64,000 nucleotides of DNA from Defluviitaleaceae bacterium (lineage in GTDB: Bacteria > Bacillota > Clostridia > Lachnospirales > WQUN01): assembly GCA_009780185.1 (NCBI GenBank), contig WRAN01000005.1, positions 1-64,000 of the forward strand, read 5' to 3'. The position numbers were made by a program, and so were the translations under genes. Shown in pieces: positions 53,954-62,530 of this stretch (the first letter of the stretch is position 1; each line of letters starts with the position of its first letter). The notes beneath the pieces were generated by a model, which was not told the DNA's origin, searched no databases, and was given only the letters and a program-made list of their open reading frames with translations.

Positions 53954-55984
53954 CTAAAGTATCGGTACCAAAGTCACTTTTTTATATACCATCTCCCCCT
54001 CTTCTTTTGATAGCGCAATCTCGCCACTATGCACATCTTGTGCGGCGGATTGCGCTATTTTTAATATGTCCATATCACGGTATAGGTTGGCTATAGCAAA
54101 GTCTGGTAGGCCATGCTGCCTGGTGCCAAAGAAATCTCCGGCACCCCGCTGGGCTAGGTCTAGCTCAGCCAATTTAAAACCATCTGTTGTATCTGTCATA
54201 GCCTTCATTCTGGCTTTGGTTATTTGGTTTTTTGCGTCTGTTAAGAGTACACAGTAGGACTGCGCCGTGCCCCGGCCTACCCGGCCTCGTAGCTGGTGAA
54301 GCTGTGATAGGCCAAAACGCTCGGCATTTTCTATTATCATTAGCGTGGCATCCGGGGCATGCACGCCTACCTCTATTACTGTTGTGGACACTAGGGCATT
54401 TATTTCGCCAGATTTAAACCGTTCCATAATTTCTTGCTTTTCCATGGGTTTCATTTTGCCATGTAAACAGGTGATACTTAGCTCAGGTAAAGCAGCAGAT
54501 AACTCTGCAGTATAGGAAAGTACATTTTTTAGCTGTGTTTCAGAGGTTTCGTTTTCTTCTATAGCGGGGCAGATTATATATGCTTGCTTACCCGCTTGAG
54601 ATTCCTTACGGATAAACTCATGCAGACGCTTACGATACCGCGAGTCTACGCAGTAGGTTTTTATAGTTTGGCGGCCTGGCGGCAGCTCATCAATTATAGA
54701 AATATCCAAATCACCATATAAAATCAAGGCCAGCGTCCTGGGTATCGGGGTTGCGGTCATAACCAACGTATGGGGCAGATGCTGCCCTTTTTTTGTTAGC
54801 ATAAAACGCTGATTAACTCCAAATCGGTGCTGTTCGTCGGTAACAACTAGCCCCAGCTTAATATACTCCACCCCCGGCTGAATCAGTGCATGAGTACCTA
54901 CAATCATCAACTGCGGACTTTCTGCAATTTTCGCCAAAGCTTCTCGGCGCTCTTTCGGGGTCAAGCTTCCTGTTAATAGCACTGTCTCAATCCCATAGGG
55001 TGATAGGTATTTTGTAAAATCCTTGTGGTGCTGCTGTGCAAGCACCTCTGTAGGTGCCATTATCGCGGCCTGATTTCCATTGTTAATCGCAATATACGCA
55101 GCCATCATGGCAACAGCAGTCTTGCCAGAGCCTACATCCCCTTGGATTAGCCGATTCATTCGTATCCCTTGCCGATAATCGTTTTTTATATCCTCCAAAA
55201 CCCGGCTCTGGGCACTGGTTAGGTCAAATGGCAAAGGTGCTATACTGGTATCCTTCATTTTTATGCCGGGTTGCAGATGGGTTGAGCCCTTAAGCGCAAA
55301 TAACGCCATTTGCATAAAAAAAAGCTCCTCAAACACCAATCGCTTCCGAGCCGCCATAAAAGCATCGTCAGACTCAGGATAATGGATATTGGTAAGTGCA
55401 TCTCTACGATTACATAGTTCATAAGCCTGACGTAAACTTTCAGGCAGATTATCATGAAATGATAATCCCGCCTTGGCGCATACACCTAAGGCCTGATTAA
55501 TCAAAGCGCGAAACGTCTTTTGGGAAAACCCTTTAGGGGTGGTATACACAGGCACTATTCTTCCGCTTGAGAGCATATTTTCACTAAAGGGCTCATAATC
55601 GGGTGATTCCATTTGCAGACGGTTCTTAAAATCTAGCTTTACTTTGCCTGTAAAAGAATATATCCTCCCTACCCGGAAATACTTCTTTAAATAAGGTTGA
55701 TTAAACCATACAAGTTCAAGGCTGCCGGTTACATCTTCTATCACGGCTTTGGTTAGCGTAAGTGAGCGCTTTCCGGAAGGGTTTACACTTATGGGCTCGC
55801 TAATAAGCGCCCCTCGGATTGTATTAACGGCACCGGGGACTAGCTCCTCTATCGTTTTAATTTGACTACGGTCATCATAATCCCTGGGGAAATAATTAAT
55901 CACATCATAAACGGTGTTGAGGCCGGCAGCCCGTAGGGCAATAGCGCGTTTTTCGCCTATCCCCGAAAGAGTTGTAATATCCAT
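53954..55984 (-). CDS. recG: ATP-dependent DNA helicase RecG
   Basis: The 676-residue helicase remodels stalled replication forks and Holliday junctions. An N-terminal OB-fold wedge domain (about 50-150) is followed by two helicase domains: Walker A GDVGSGKTAVAMM near 280, DEQH (VVTDEQHRFGV) near 375, VMTATPIPRTLALILYGDLD near 400, and the C-terminal ATTVIEVGVHAPDATLMIIE-like VSTTVIEVGVHAPD near 530. The HQLRGRVGRG motif is present. Length is typical (about 680). It is transcribed alone, and a MITE remnant lies just upstream of its start. Confidence 0.96.
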   Translation of the reverse strand: MDITTLSGIGEKRAIALRAAGLNTVYDVINYFPRDYDDRSQIKTIEELVPGAVNTIRGALISEPISVNPSGKRSLTLTKAVIEDVTGSLELVWFNQPYLKKYFRVGRIYSFTGKVKLDFKNRLQMESPDYEPFSENMLSSGRIVPVYTTPKGFSQKTFRALINQALGVCAKAGLSFHDNLPESLRQAYELCNRRDALTNIHYPESDDAFMAARKRLVFEELFFMQMALFALKGSTHLQPGIKMKDTSIAPLPFDLTSAQSRVLEDIKNDYRQGIRMNRLIQGDVGSGKTAVAMMAAYIAINNGNQAAIMAPTEVLAQQHHKDFTKYLSPYGIETVLLTGSLTPKERREALAKIAESPQLMIVGTHALIQPGVEYIKLGLVVTDEQHRFGVNQRFMLTKKGQHLPHTLVMTATPIPRTLALILYGDLDISIIDELPPGRQTIKTYCVDSRYRKRLHEFIRKESQAGKQAYIICPAIEENETSETQLKNVLSYTAELSAALPELSITCLHGKMKPMEKQEIMERFKSGEINALVSTTVIEVGVHAPDATLMIIENAERFGLSQLHQLRGRVGRGTAQSYCVLLTDAKNQITKARMKAMTDTTDGFKLAELDLAQRGAGDFFGTRQHGLPDFAIANLYRDMDILKIAQSAAQDVHSGEIALSKEEGEMVYKKVTLVPIL

Positions 55985-56022
55985 TGATAAAAAATATCAC
56001 AATAACGCAAATTATCATATAG

Positions 56023-56054
56023 GCGTTTCAAGCCGCCGCTCTGTCAGACAGGTT
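56023..56054 (+). mobile_element. 32 bp remnant of the MITE family
   Basis: GCGTTTCAAGCCGCCGCTCT continuing GTCAGACAGGTT matches the internal-right segment of the 113 bp elements at 2283 and 20720, without either terminal repeat. It lies between the divergent recG and Sel1 genes, where it may be a decayed insertion. Confidence 0.7.
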
Positions 56055-56140
56055 GTCGTTCGCTATGGTTGCGCCAAATCACGGCACATGCTATATTTTC
56101 ATTAGAGAGAAAAGCCGTAATTAGGGAGGCTATACGTAAA

Positions 56141-56980
56141 ATGGATTCTAATAAACAAAAGCTAATAGATAGTGCCAATAAGGGCGATCTGGAAAGCCAA
56201 TATAAGCTAGGCCGCGCCTATAAATTTGGAGAAGACGGTTTTGGAAAAGACCTGTTGCAAGGCCATAAGTGGCTAAAGCAAGCCGCCGAGGCCAACCACG
56301 CAGAGGCTCAGCTAACATACGCATATTTTTTTATTGACATAGGCAATCAAGCCCATATAAAACATGACCTAGACGAAGGCACGTACTGGCTAAAACGCTC
56401 TGGAGACAACGGCAATGCCCAGGCGTTATGGCTGTTGATCGGGGTATACGCCAACTTCACCCCAGAAACCAGCCACGACAAAGTAATAGAGTGCTTCAAG
56501 ACACTAATTGCCAACTGTAATGACTATGCTGCCGCTGTAGAGCTGGGGGCCATATATTGCGGCAGCTCTTCCAACAAGCATATACGCCGCTTTCCAGGCC
56601 TAGCTTCTTATACCGACCCGGAAAAAGGCTTCCGCCTAATGGAAGAAGGCATACGCCTGGCAGAAAGCCAAGAAGAAAACCCTCTTAAATACGAGCAGTA
56701 CGCGATGATATACCAAGCCTATGACTCAGATACCTCCAAAACCTATAAGCCAGACCTGGAAGACACTCGTGTATACAAAGGAGTAGACAGGCTAATATCC
56801 ATGGCAAAAAAAATGTGCTACGCAGAAAAAGCTCTGGTAGCACTTCAAAATAAGGACTTCACTTCACCCTTCCCGGATGACGTACTGGATAGCCTAATCT
56901 CAAGTCATAGAAATATATTAGAAAGCGCAAGAGGAGAACTTCTAGGCGTAATCAATGAAGGGATGCACAACAGGCAATAA
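56141..56980 (+). CDS. Sel1-like repeat protein
   Basis: ATG 56141 has GGGAGG eleven bases upstream, giving 279 residues; an earlier ATG at 56069 has no ribosome site. At least three Sel1-type alpha/alpha repeats are visible, with the usual A-x2-G-x2-L pattern (ANKGDLESQYKLGRAYKFGE, GHKWLKQAAEANHAEAQLTY, TYWLKRSGDNGNAQALWLL). Such repeats mediate protein-protein contact. There is no signal peptide, so it is cytoplasmic. The gene is convergent with acpS and overlaps it by 29 bp. The partner is unknown. Confidence 0.8.
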   Translation: MDSNKQKLIDSANKGDLESQYKLGRAYKFGEDGFGKDLLQGHKWLKQAAEANHAEAQLTYAYFFIDIGNQAHIKHDLDEGTYWLKRSGDNGNAQALWLLIGVYANFTPETSHDKVIECFKTLIANCNDYAAAVELGAIYCGSSSNKHIRRFPGLASYTDPEKGFRLMEEGIRLAESQEENPLKYEQYAMIYQAYDSDTSKTYKPDLEDTRVYKGVDRLISMAKKMCYAEKALVALQNKDFTSPFPDDVLDSLISSHRNILESARGELLGVINEGMHNRQ

Positions 56981-57332
56981 TTGCAAAAGCCACCGCATCA
57001 GTATCCGTATGAGAAATACTAAGTTCAATGGAATAATCTCTCTGGCCTGCCAATCTATCAGCCACCAATTTTGCCTCACCATGCAAAATCACATAAGGCT
57101 TACCTCTTTCATCATGGGTAATCTCAATACTATCTGGCCAAAACCCCTTAAATCCCGTACCCAATGCCTTTACGACAGCCTCCTTAGCCGCAAAAATCCC
57201 AGCAGCAGAAACATGATTCTTTCTCAAAATATAAGCCCGCTCACCAGGAGTGAAAACCCGCGCTATAAAGCGCTGGCTCATCCTGGTGAAGCGGGCTGTT
57301 TTTATTATATCTACGCCAATTCCAAGTATCAT
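56952..57332 (-). CDS. acpS: Holo-[acyl-carrier-protein] synthase
   Basis: The 126-residue protein transfers 4'-phosphopantetheine from CoA to acyl carrier protein. The magnesium-binding GIGVDIIK is at residues 4-11 and FAAKEAVVKALGTGF, with the conserved Lys-Glu, near 48-62. ELSISHTDTDAVAFAI is the C-terminal signature. It overlaps maf by one base. Confidence 0.95.
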   Translation of the reverse strand: MILGIGVDIIKTARFTRMSQRFIARVFTPGERAYILRKNHVSAAGIFAAKEAVVKALGTGFKGFWPDSIEITHDERGKPYVILHGEAKLVADRLAGQRDYSIELSISHTDTDAVAFAIIACCASLH

Positions 57333-57901
57333 TACACCCAGACCTCAATGCCCATATCACGAAGCGTCGACGCTACCTTTGCCACAGGAAGCCCAACTAC
57401 AGTAAAGTAATCCCCTTCAACTTTATCAACAAGGAGTGCTCCTCTATCTTGCACACCATAAGCTCCGGCTTTATCCATAGGCTCACCAGTATCAATATAA
57501 GCCCATATCTCCGTATCAGTTAGATTGCGGAAATATACTTTTGTAGAATCCACAAAAGCATTAATATCCCCGCCCCTAAGAAGAGCCGCACCAGTGTACA
57601 CAGTATGGCTACGCCCAGAAAGTGTCTTAAGCATATTAAAGGCATCCTCCCGGCAGCTTGGCTTTCCCAGTACGACCCCATCAACAAAAACCAATGTATC
57701 CGCCGCAAGAATAATAGTATCACCACCTACCATATCTCGCACGGCCTTGGCTTTTCTGATAGCTAAAGCCCGAACCTGATAATCCGGAGGCCCGTCAATA
57801 GTCTCGTCTACATCACTAACCACGACTTCAAAAGGGATACCAACCTGTTCCAAAAGCTGCCGCCGCCGAGGCGACCCGGATGCCAATATAATCTTGTCCA
57901 A
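57332..57901 (-). CDS. maf: Maf-family nucleotide pyrophosphatase
   Basis: The 189-residue protein begins IILASGSPRRRQLLEQVGIP, the Maf signature. VVSDVDET (about 28-35), AADTLVFVDGVVLGKP (about 66-81) and the C-terminal GDYFTVVGLPV are all present. Maf proteins hydrolyse dTTP, UTP or modified nucleotides to the monophosphate and affect septum formation in B. subtilis. The gene overlaps acpS by one base and is probably co-transcribed with it. Confidence 0.95.
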   Translation of the reverse strand: MDKIILASGSPRRRQLLEQVGIPFEVVVSDVDETIDGPPDYQVRALAIRKAKAVRDMVGGDTIILAADTLVFVDGVVLGKPSCREDAFNMLKTLSGRSHTVYTGAALLRGGDINAFVDSTKVYFRNLTDTEIWAYIDTGEPMDKAGAYGVQDRGALLVDKVEGDYFTVVGLPVAKVASTLRDMGIEVWV

Positions 57902-57933
57902 AACAACCTCCTATACTGCGTATCGCTAGTACA

Positions 57934-59406
57934 CTAATCAGACCTGATTGCTGCCAGCGCACTAAGTTTTGTTGCACGTCTCGCCGGAAAATACCCAGCA
58001 ATAAGTCCAACCCCAGCAGCAACACCCAACGCAAGCAACAAAAGCCATGGGGTTATCAAAGACACAATAGCATCCTCTGGTGCCATTGGCATCCCCCAGC
58101 CGCCCAAATCTGGCGGGCCAAGGCCCTCTAAAAATGGTACATCAAAATTATTCATTGCATAAGAACCAAGCAGGCTTACCCCAATCCCAAAAATACCACC
58201 AATAATCCCAATCATAACAGCCTCAAATAAAAACATCCTACGGATATCCCTAATAGAAGCCCCAATAACCTTCATAACACCAATCTCCTTGGTGCGCTCC
58301 GTCACAGAAGTAATCATGGTATTGGCAATATTAATTGTAGCAACCAACAAGCTAATCCCGGCAATAGCAGTCAAAAGGGTTCGAATATTTTGCTGTTGGC
58401 GCCGCTGCATATCAATAAACTCACCGGGATAATGAGCCACAAAACCCATATCATTAATAGCCTCAGCCACCCGGTGGGTATCATCTATACTAGCTACCCG
58501 CACAAAAACATTATCATAACTAGTTCGCTCTCTCTCACCTCTTATAGGTGAAAAAAAGCCCCATTCTTGCTGTTCTTCCCGTTGAGATTCCGTCATCAGC
58601 CATGCCATTTCTTCAACTACTGCAATATCCATATAAATGCGAAGATCATCCCACTGGTTGGCAGTACGTTCCAATAGCCCCACAACATTTAAATCAAAGG
58701 TAGTTAGAGGCCTAAATATCTCTTCGATATCAAACATATCATCATCTAAATCGATATCTGCTCCCCTCATATCCCAAGGGGAAGGTGCTATCCTGTGGTC
58801 ATAGGAAAATTGAATCGGGTCGTTTAATACATCAACCAAGGGTTCTACGTTATCAAGGTCAAGCCCCCACAAGTTCCATGCCCTGACATCATCGCTTCCC
58901 GGTACATAGAAACTAAGCTCTGCAAGTCCGCCAAAAACAGCGCCAAACTCGTCACCTTCTTCCAAGAAGCGTCCGTATGCTAAGTTGTATCCCATTAAAG
59001 GCAATGCCTCCGGGCGTATTCCCACAACTTCCCATCCCATCATGGCAAAAGGCCCGCTTCGCATAAAAATAGAACCTCGGATAATGGGGGAAGCCACAAT
59101 TACTCCGGGAATACTGTCAAATATCAAAACTGCATCTTCATCCAGCTCCGGGAAATCATCAGGTACTTCCCATCCGCCTCCAGGGGCAGGCCTTCCCCAT
59201 TGGGCTGACCGCACACTGATAATGGTCATATCAGCATCCATATGCTCCATCATCTCCGCAAACTGCGCCTCAGTAGCCATCCCAAGAGACATCATTAGGA
59301 CAATGGAGGCCGTCCCGATTATAACCCCAAGAAGAGTAAGGAAAGTACGCAGTTTTCGCTTATAAAGGCTCCGAACCCCAAGGCCAAAAACATCTACACT
59401 ACTCAT
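57934..59406 (-). CDS. MacB/FtsX-type ABC transporter permease
   Basis: The 490-residue protein starts with a transmembrane helix (LRTFLTLLGVIIGTASIVLM at about 18-37). A roughly 260-residue extracytoplasmic MacB_PCD-like domain follows, then three more helices at the C-terminus (LLTAIAGISLLVATINIANT, MIGIIGGIFGIGVSLLG, LLLALGVAAGVGLIAGYFPA) with the ARRATKLSALAAIRSD end usual in this family. These permeases act mechanically rather than as channels. The upstream gene (CARDB-like) takes the place of the adaptor subunit of MacA-MacB or YknX systems, and the ATPase is encoded two genes upstream. Confidence 0.92.
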   Translation of the reverse strand: MSSVDVFGLGVRSLYKRKLRTFLTLLGVIIGTASIVLMMSLGMATEAQFAEMMEHMDADMTIISVRSAQWGRPAPGGGWEVPDDFPELDEDAVLIFDSIPGVIVASPIIRGSIFMRSGPFAMMGWEVVGIRPEALPLMGYNLAYGRFLEEGDEFGAVFGGLAELSFYVPGSDDVRAWNLWGLDLDNVEPLVDVLNDPIQFSYDHRIAPSPWDMRGADIDLDDDMFDIEEIFRPLTTFDLNVVGLLERTANQWDDLRIYMDIAVVEEMAWLMTESQREEQQEWGFFSPIRGERERTSYDNVFVRVASIDDTHRVAEAINDMGFVAHYPGEFIDMQRRQQQNIRTLLTAIAGISLLVATINIANTMITSVTERTKEIGVMKVIGASIRDIRRMFLFEAVMIGIIGGIFGIGVSLLGSYAMNNFDVPFLEGLGPPDLGGWGMPMAPEDAIVSLITPWLLLLALGVAAGVGLIAGYFPARRATKLSALAAIRSD

Positions 59407-59417
59407 TGGGCTACCCC

Positions 59418-61697
59418 TTAATCGTCAAAAGAAAGCTGAGTTCTCTTACGGTTAATTATAATAAACACGACAACTCCAGCTCCAACAATAACGCAAATCG
59501 CAGGCACAAAGACAATAGGCCGCCTTACAAAGCCAAGCATACGTGAGAAAATACCGCCTTCATCGTCACCATAAAAATCATCTCCAAAGAAGAAGTCACC
59601 GTCTCCCATAGGCCCGCCGGGGAATCTATCTCCACCGCCTTCAAAGAATTCGCCTTCCCCTTCAAAGGATCTTTCGCCTTCATAGCCGCCTCCGCCTTCA
59701 AAGCCCATAACCTCAATGGAAAAGGGGTGTACTAGTTCTACAATTTCTCCAGCATCATCTTCACCATATATAACAATTTGACCCTCTTGGAAGCCGGGCT
59801 CCATTGGGAAAATCCTGCCACGGAAGGTATTCGCACGCCCAACAGCCAAAGGTCCCATAAAATCATTGGCCTGACTGGTGTCAAAATTACCATCAACCCG
59901 CACTCTCAGGTTGTGAAGGCCGACTCGCCCGGTATTCAAAATTCTAAACTCGAAATCTACAAATCCAGACATATCCATAAAAGGCATAATAGAAAGCTCA
60001 GGTGGCTGGGTCTCGATACGCGCATATTGAGCAACAGGTATACTCAAAAGCTCCGTTGTCTCATGTAGGCCAAAATCTTCATCTTGATAATCCAGCCTTA
60101 CTTCAAGGGCATACATACGAGGAGCCGCATCTGGTACAGTAAACATAGTAACCGACCGAGTAATGGACTCACCAGGCGCCATTGAAGGAATGAACAACGT
60201 ATTGCTGCTTCCGCCAGCTGGTGTAAACACAGCTCCGCTTTGGGTTGCTGTACCTGTACCTGTTGTTGCGGCTACAGGAGCCTCAAGTACTATACGGATA
60301 TTATTAACAGATTGGGTACCAGAGGTATTGACAAACGTGATTTCCATATCAAAGTTCTGTCCGGCTCTTGGAATCTGTGGCTCAAGTGTATATGTGGATA
60401 CAATAATCCTGGGAATTAGGCGGCCAGTTACCTCATCATCCGGCTCTTCCTCTTCTGGGTTATATACATTAAGCCCTACATATTGAACAAATGGTGAAGG
60501 AGCACCTCCAGCGCCACGGATTTCATACTCAACCCTAAGTTGGACAGGATGATTATGTGTCCCAGCATTAACTGTTGGCATAAATCCAAATTCAAAGGTA
60601 CGAGTATCCCCAACACCAAGGCTCTGAACAACCTGCCTATTGGTGGTGGTAGGTACTAGGTTTGCTTCGTTCATTGGTGAAGCAGATACGGTGATATTAT
60701 GGGCAATAGCATCCCCAGTATTTACAAGTTCAAAGGTTATCCGTCCAGTTTGTCCGACATTTAACCGTCCTGTAGGTGCAGACAGCTCTCTGAGTTCAAG
60801 GTTGGGGCTTACCGTCGTATAATCAGCAAATACATTTACAAAAAACGGCGTAACAGGCCTATTGGCGGCAACGCCTTGATAGGTAAGCTGGAAGTTGATT
60901 GGATAGGTATTGCTACTGATATTTCGTGATGTCCTAAAGGTAAAGCTGACATTAGTAGATTGTCCAGGTTCCAGCGTAGAAAAGAAAGCATTGTTTAGGT
61001 CACTGATTAAAATAATCTCATCAGGGTCAAGATTTGCAATGGATACCTGTACGTTATTTGCAGGAGCAGTGCCTAGGTTTTGAAGTGTAGCTGATACTAC
61101 AAATTCCTGGTCTGGGCCAAGATTAGATTCAGATACGTGGAAATTACTCAGCCGTACATTGGAGGCTCCTGCCTCCCCGGCTACTCTTACGCTAATAGTA
61201 TCAGTTGAAGTCACCGGAGCACCATGCTGATTATTATAACGGTGGGTAAGGGTTATAGTGCCAGTATCCCCAGGGGATGCATTCCCGTCTACTGTAATAC
61301 GCATAACCATGTCTCGCTGAGAATTTTGATTTAAGGAGTTAATGCGATTAGAGTTATTCAAAAACTCAACAACAAAAGGGGCATCAGCATTTACAATAGC
61401 TGTACTTAGGAAGCTATGAGCCGTGTGGCTACCGATATTGCGAATGGTGATATTTACTTCTAGTACTTCACCTGGCTCCACTACAATATTTTGAGGGGTT
61501 ATCAGATGCACGAGAGGCTCTTGTACGCGCTGACCTTCCTCCAGTTCTCGTATTTGCTCTCTCAATCGAGCATTTTCTTCTTGTAGCCGCTGAATCTCAA
61601 GCCAAATTCCTTCATCGGCAAATGCTGGTGCTGTCATAGGTACCACTAACACCACCAATAGCAGAATAGCAATAAAAAATCGTTTAATTCTCCTCAT
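59418..61697 (-). CDS. Secreted CARDB/S-layer-like repeat protein, partner of the ABC permease
   Basis: ATG 61697 follows GGAGG by seven bases; a frame to 61727 lies inside the ATPase gene. The 759-residue protein has a signal peptide (FFIAILLLVVLVVPMTAPAF) and a short coiled coil (WLEIQRLQEENARLREQIRE). About four to five CARDB-like beta-sandwich repeats follow, each with an NxGxAxAxNVxV pattern (NLGTAPANNVQVSI, NTGDAIAHNITVSA, NTSGTQSVNNIRIV, NTGRVGLHNLRVRV). A Gly/Glu/Phe-rich segment near 695-725 and a C-terminal anchor helix (IVFVPAICVIVGAGVVVFII) end it. The stack would extend outside the cell, tethered at its C-terminus. Proteins of this type are found with FtsX-like permeases in clostridia. 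Confidence 0.82.
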   Translation of the reverse strand: MRRIKRFFIAILLLVVLVVPMTAPAFADEGIWLEIQRLQEENARLREQIRELEEGQRVQEPLVHLITPQNIVVEPGEVLEVNITIRNIGSHTAHSFLSTAIVNADAPFVVEFLNNSNRINSLNQNSQRDMVMRITVDGNASPGDTGTITLTHRYNNQHGAPVTSTDTISVRVAGEAGASNVRLSNFHVSESNLGPDQEFVVSATLQNLGTAPANNVQVSIANLDPDEIILISDLNNAFFSTLEPGQSTNVSFTFRTSRNISSNTYPINFQLTYQGVAANRPVTPFFVNVFADYTTVSPNLELRELSAPTGRLNVGQTGRITFELVNTGDAIAHNITVSASPMNEANLVPTTTNRQVVQSLGVGDTRTFEFGFMPTVNAGTHNHPVQLRVEYEIRGAGGAPSPFVQYVGLNVYNPEEEEPDDEVTGRLIPRIIVSTYTLEPQIPRAGQNFDMEITFVNTSGTQSVNNIRIVLEAPVAATTGTGTATQSGAVFTPAGGSSNTLFIPSMAPGESITRSVTMFTVPDAAPRMYALEVRLDYQDEDFGLHETTELLSIPVAQYARIETQPPELSIMPFMDMSGFVDFEFRILNTGRVGLHNLRVRVDGNFDTSQANDFMGPLAVGRANTFRGRIFPMEPGFQEGQIVIYGEDDAGEIVELVHPFSIEVMGFEGGGGYEGERSFEGEGEFFEGGGDRFPGGPMGDGDFFFGDDFYGDDEGGIFSRMLGFVRRPIVFVPAICVIVGAGVVVFIIINRKRTQLSFDD

Positions 61698-62409
61698 AAA
61701 TATCCCTCCTGATTTCATTATCAACAATACTTTCTACCGCCCCATCCCGGATACTGATAACTCTATCCGCATAGGATGATATCTCCGTATCGTGGGTAAC
61801 TATTACTAGTGTCTGATTACGCTCACGGGCTATCCCGGTAATCATATCCATCATCTCAAAAGTGGTCTTAGTATCCAAGTTGCCTGTAGGCTCGTCCGCA
61901 AATATTACCTGGGGATCATTGATAAAAGCCCGGGCAATACTTACCCTTTGCTGCTGCCCGCCAGAAAGCTCTGATGGCTTATGCCTTGCCCTATGAGAAA
62001 GCCCGACGGCTTTAAGCATAGCCTTTGCCGACGCTATTCGCTTTCGCTTAGGCACCTTACGGAAAATAAGAGGTAGCGTAACATTTTCTAGTGCGGACAA
62101 TGTCGCAAGCAGATTATACGACTGAAATACAAACCCTACATATCGCTGGCGATAAAGGGCCAGTTGTGTCTCATTAAGGGCCTCTAAAGGCTTCCCTTTA
62201 AACATAATACTGCCAGAAGTAGGCTTCTCAAGCCCAGCCAGGAGGTTAAGTAAAGTAGATTTACCTGAGCCGGATGTCCCAAGGAGGCAATAAATCTTTC
62301 CCTTTTCAAATGAAAGTGTAATATCCTCCAAAGCTACAATCCGCTCTTCCCCCATACGGTAAACCTTGCGTACATTCTTTAAATCGAACAATACTTCCAG
62401 TATGTTCAC
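61684..62409 (-). CDS. ABC transporter ATP-binding protein (LolD/MacB type)
   Basis: The 241-residue ATPase has Walker [14 protein letters not shown] near 41-53, the Q-loop at [10 protein letters not shown], the signature [15 protein letters not shown] near 145-159, Walker [13 protein letters not shown] near 166-177 and the H-loop IVTHD. It powers the permease encoded two genes on. The start is GTG 62409, close to a GGGG tract; TTG 62391 is an alternative. It overlaps the CARDB-like gene by 14 bp, so the three genes form one unit. Confidence 0.93.
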   Translation of the reverse strand: MNILEVLFDLKNVRKVYRMGEERIVALEDITLSFEKGKIYCLLGTSGSGKSTLLNLLAGLEKPTSGSIMFKGKPLEALNETQLALYRQRYVGFVFQSYNLLATLSALENVTLPLIFRKVPKRKRIASAKAMLKAVGLSHRARHKPSELSGGQQQRVSIARAFINDPQVIFADEPTGNLDTKTTFEMMDMITGIARERNQTLVIVTHDTEISSYADRVISIRDGAVESIVDNEIRRDIYEEN

Positions 62410-62433
62410 CCCCTAATATCACTTAAATATAAA

Positions 62434-62485
62434 AACGCCTGATACAAGCCTTTGTTCCAATATCAAAAGCAGTTTACCAGGCGTT
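62434..62485 (-). terminator. Terminator of the transglutaminase transcript
   Basis: On the minus strand AACGCCTG (62485-62478) pairs with CAGGCGTT (62441-62434) across a 36-base loop, followed by TTTTTATATTT. It separates the transglutaminase gene from the ABC unit. Confidence 0.65.
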
Positions 62486-62530
62486 TGTTATGAAATTGTT
62501 ATGGAATTGCTAATCTTTTATTAACTATAT

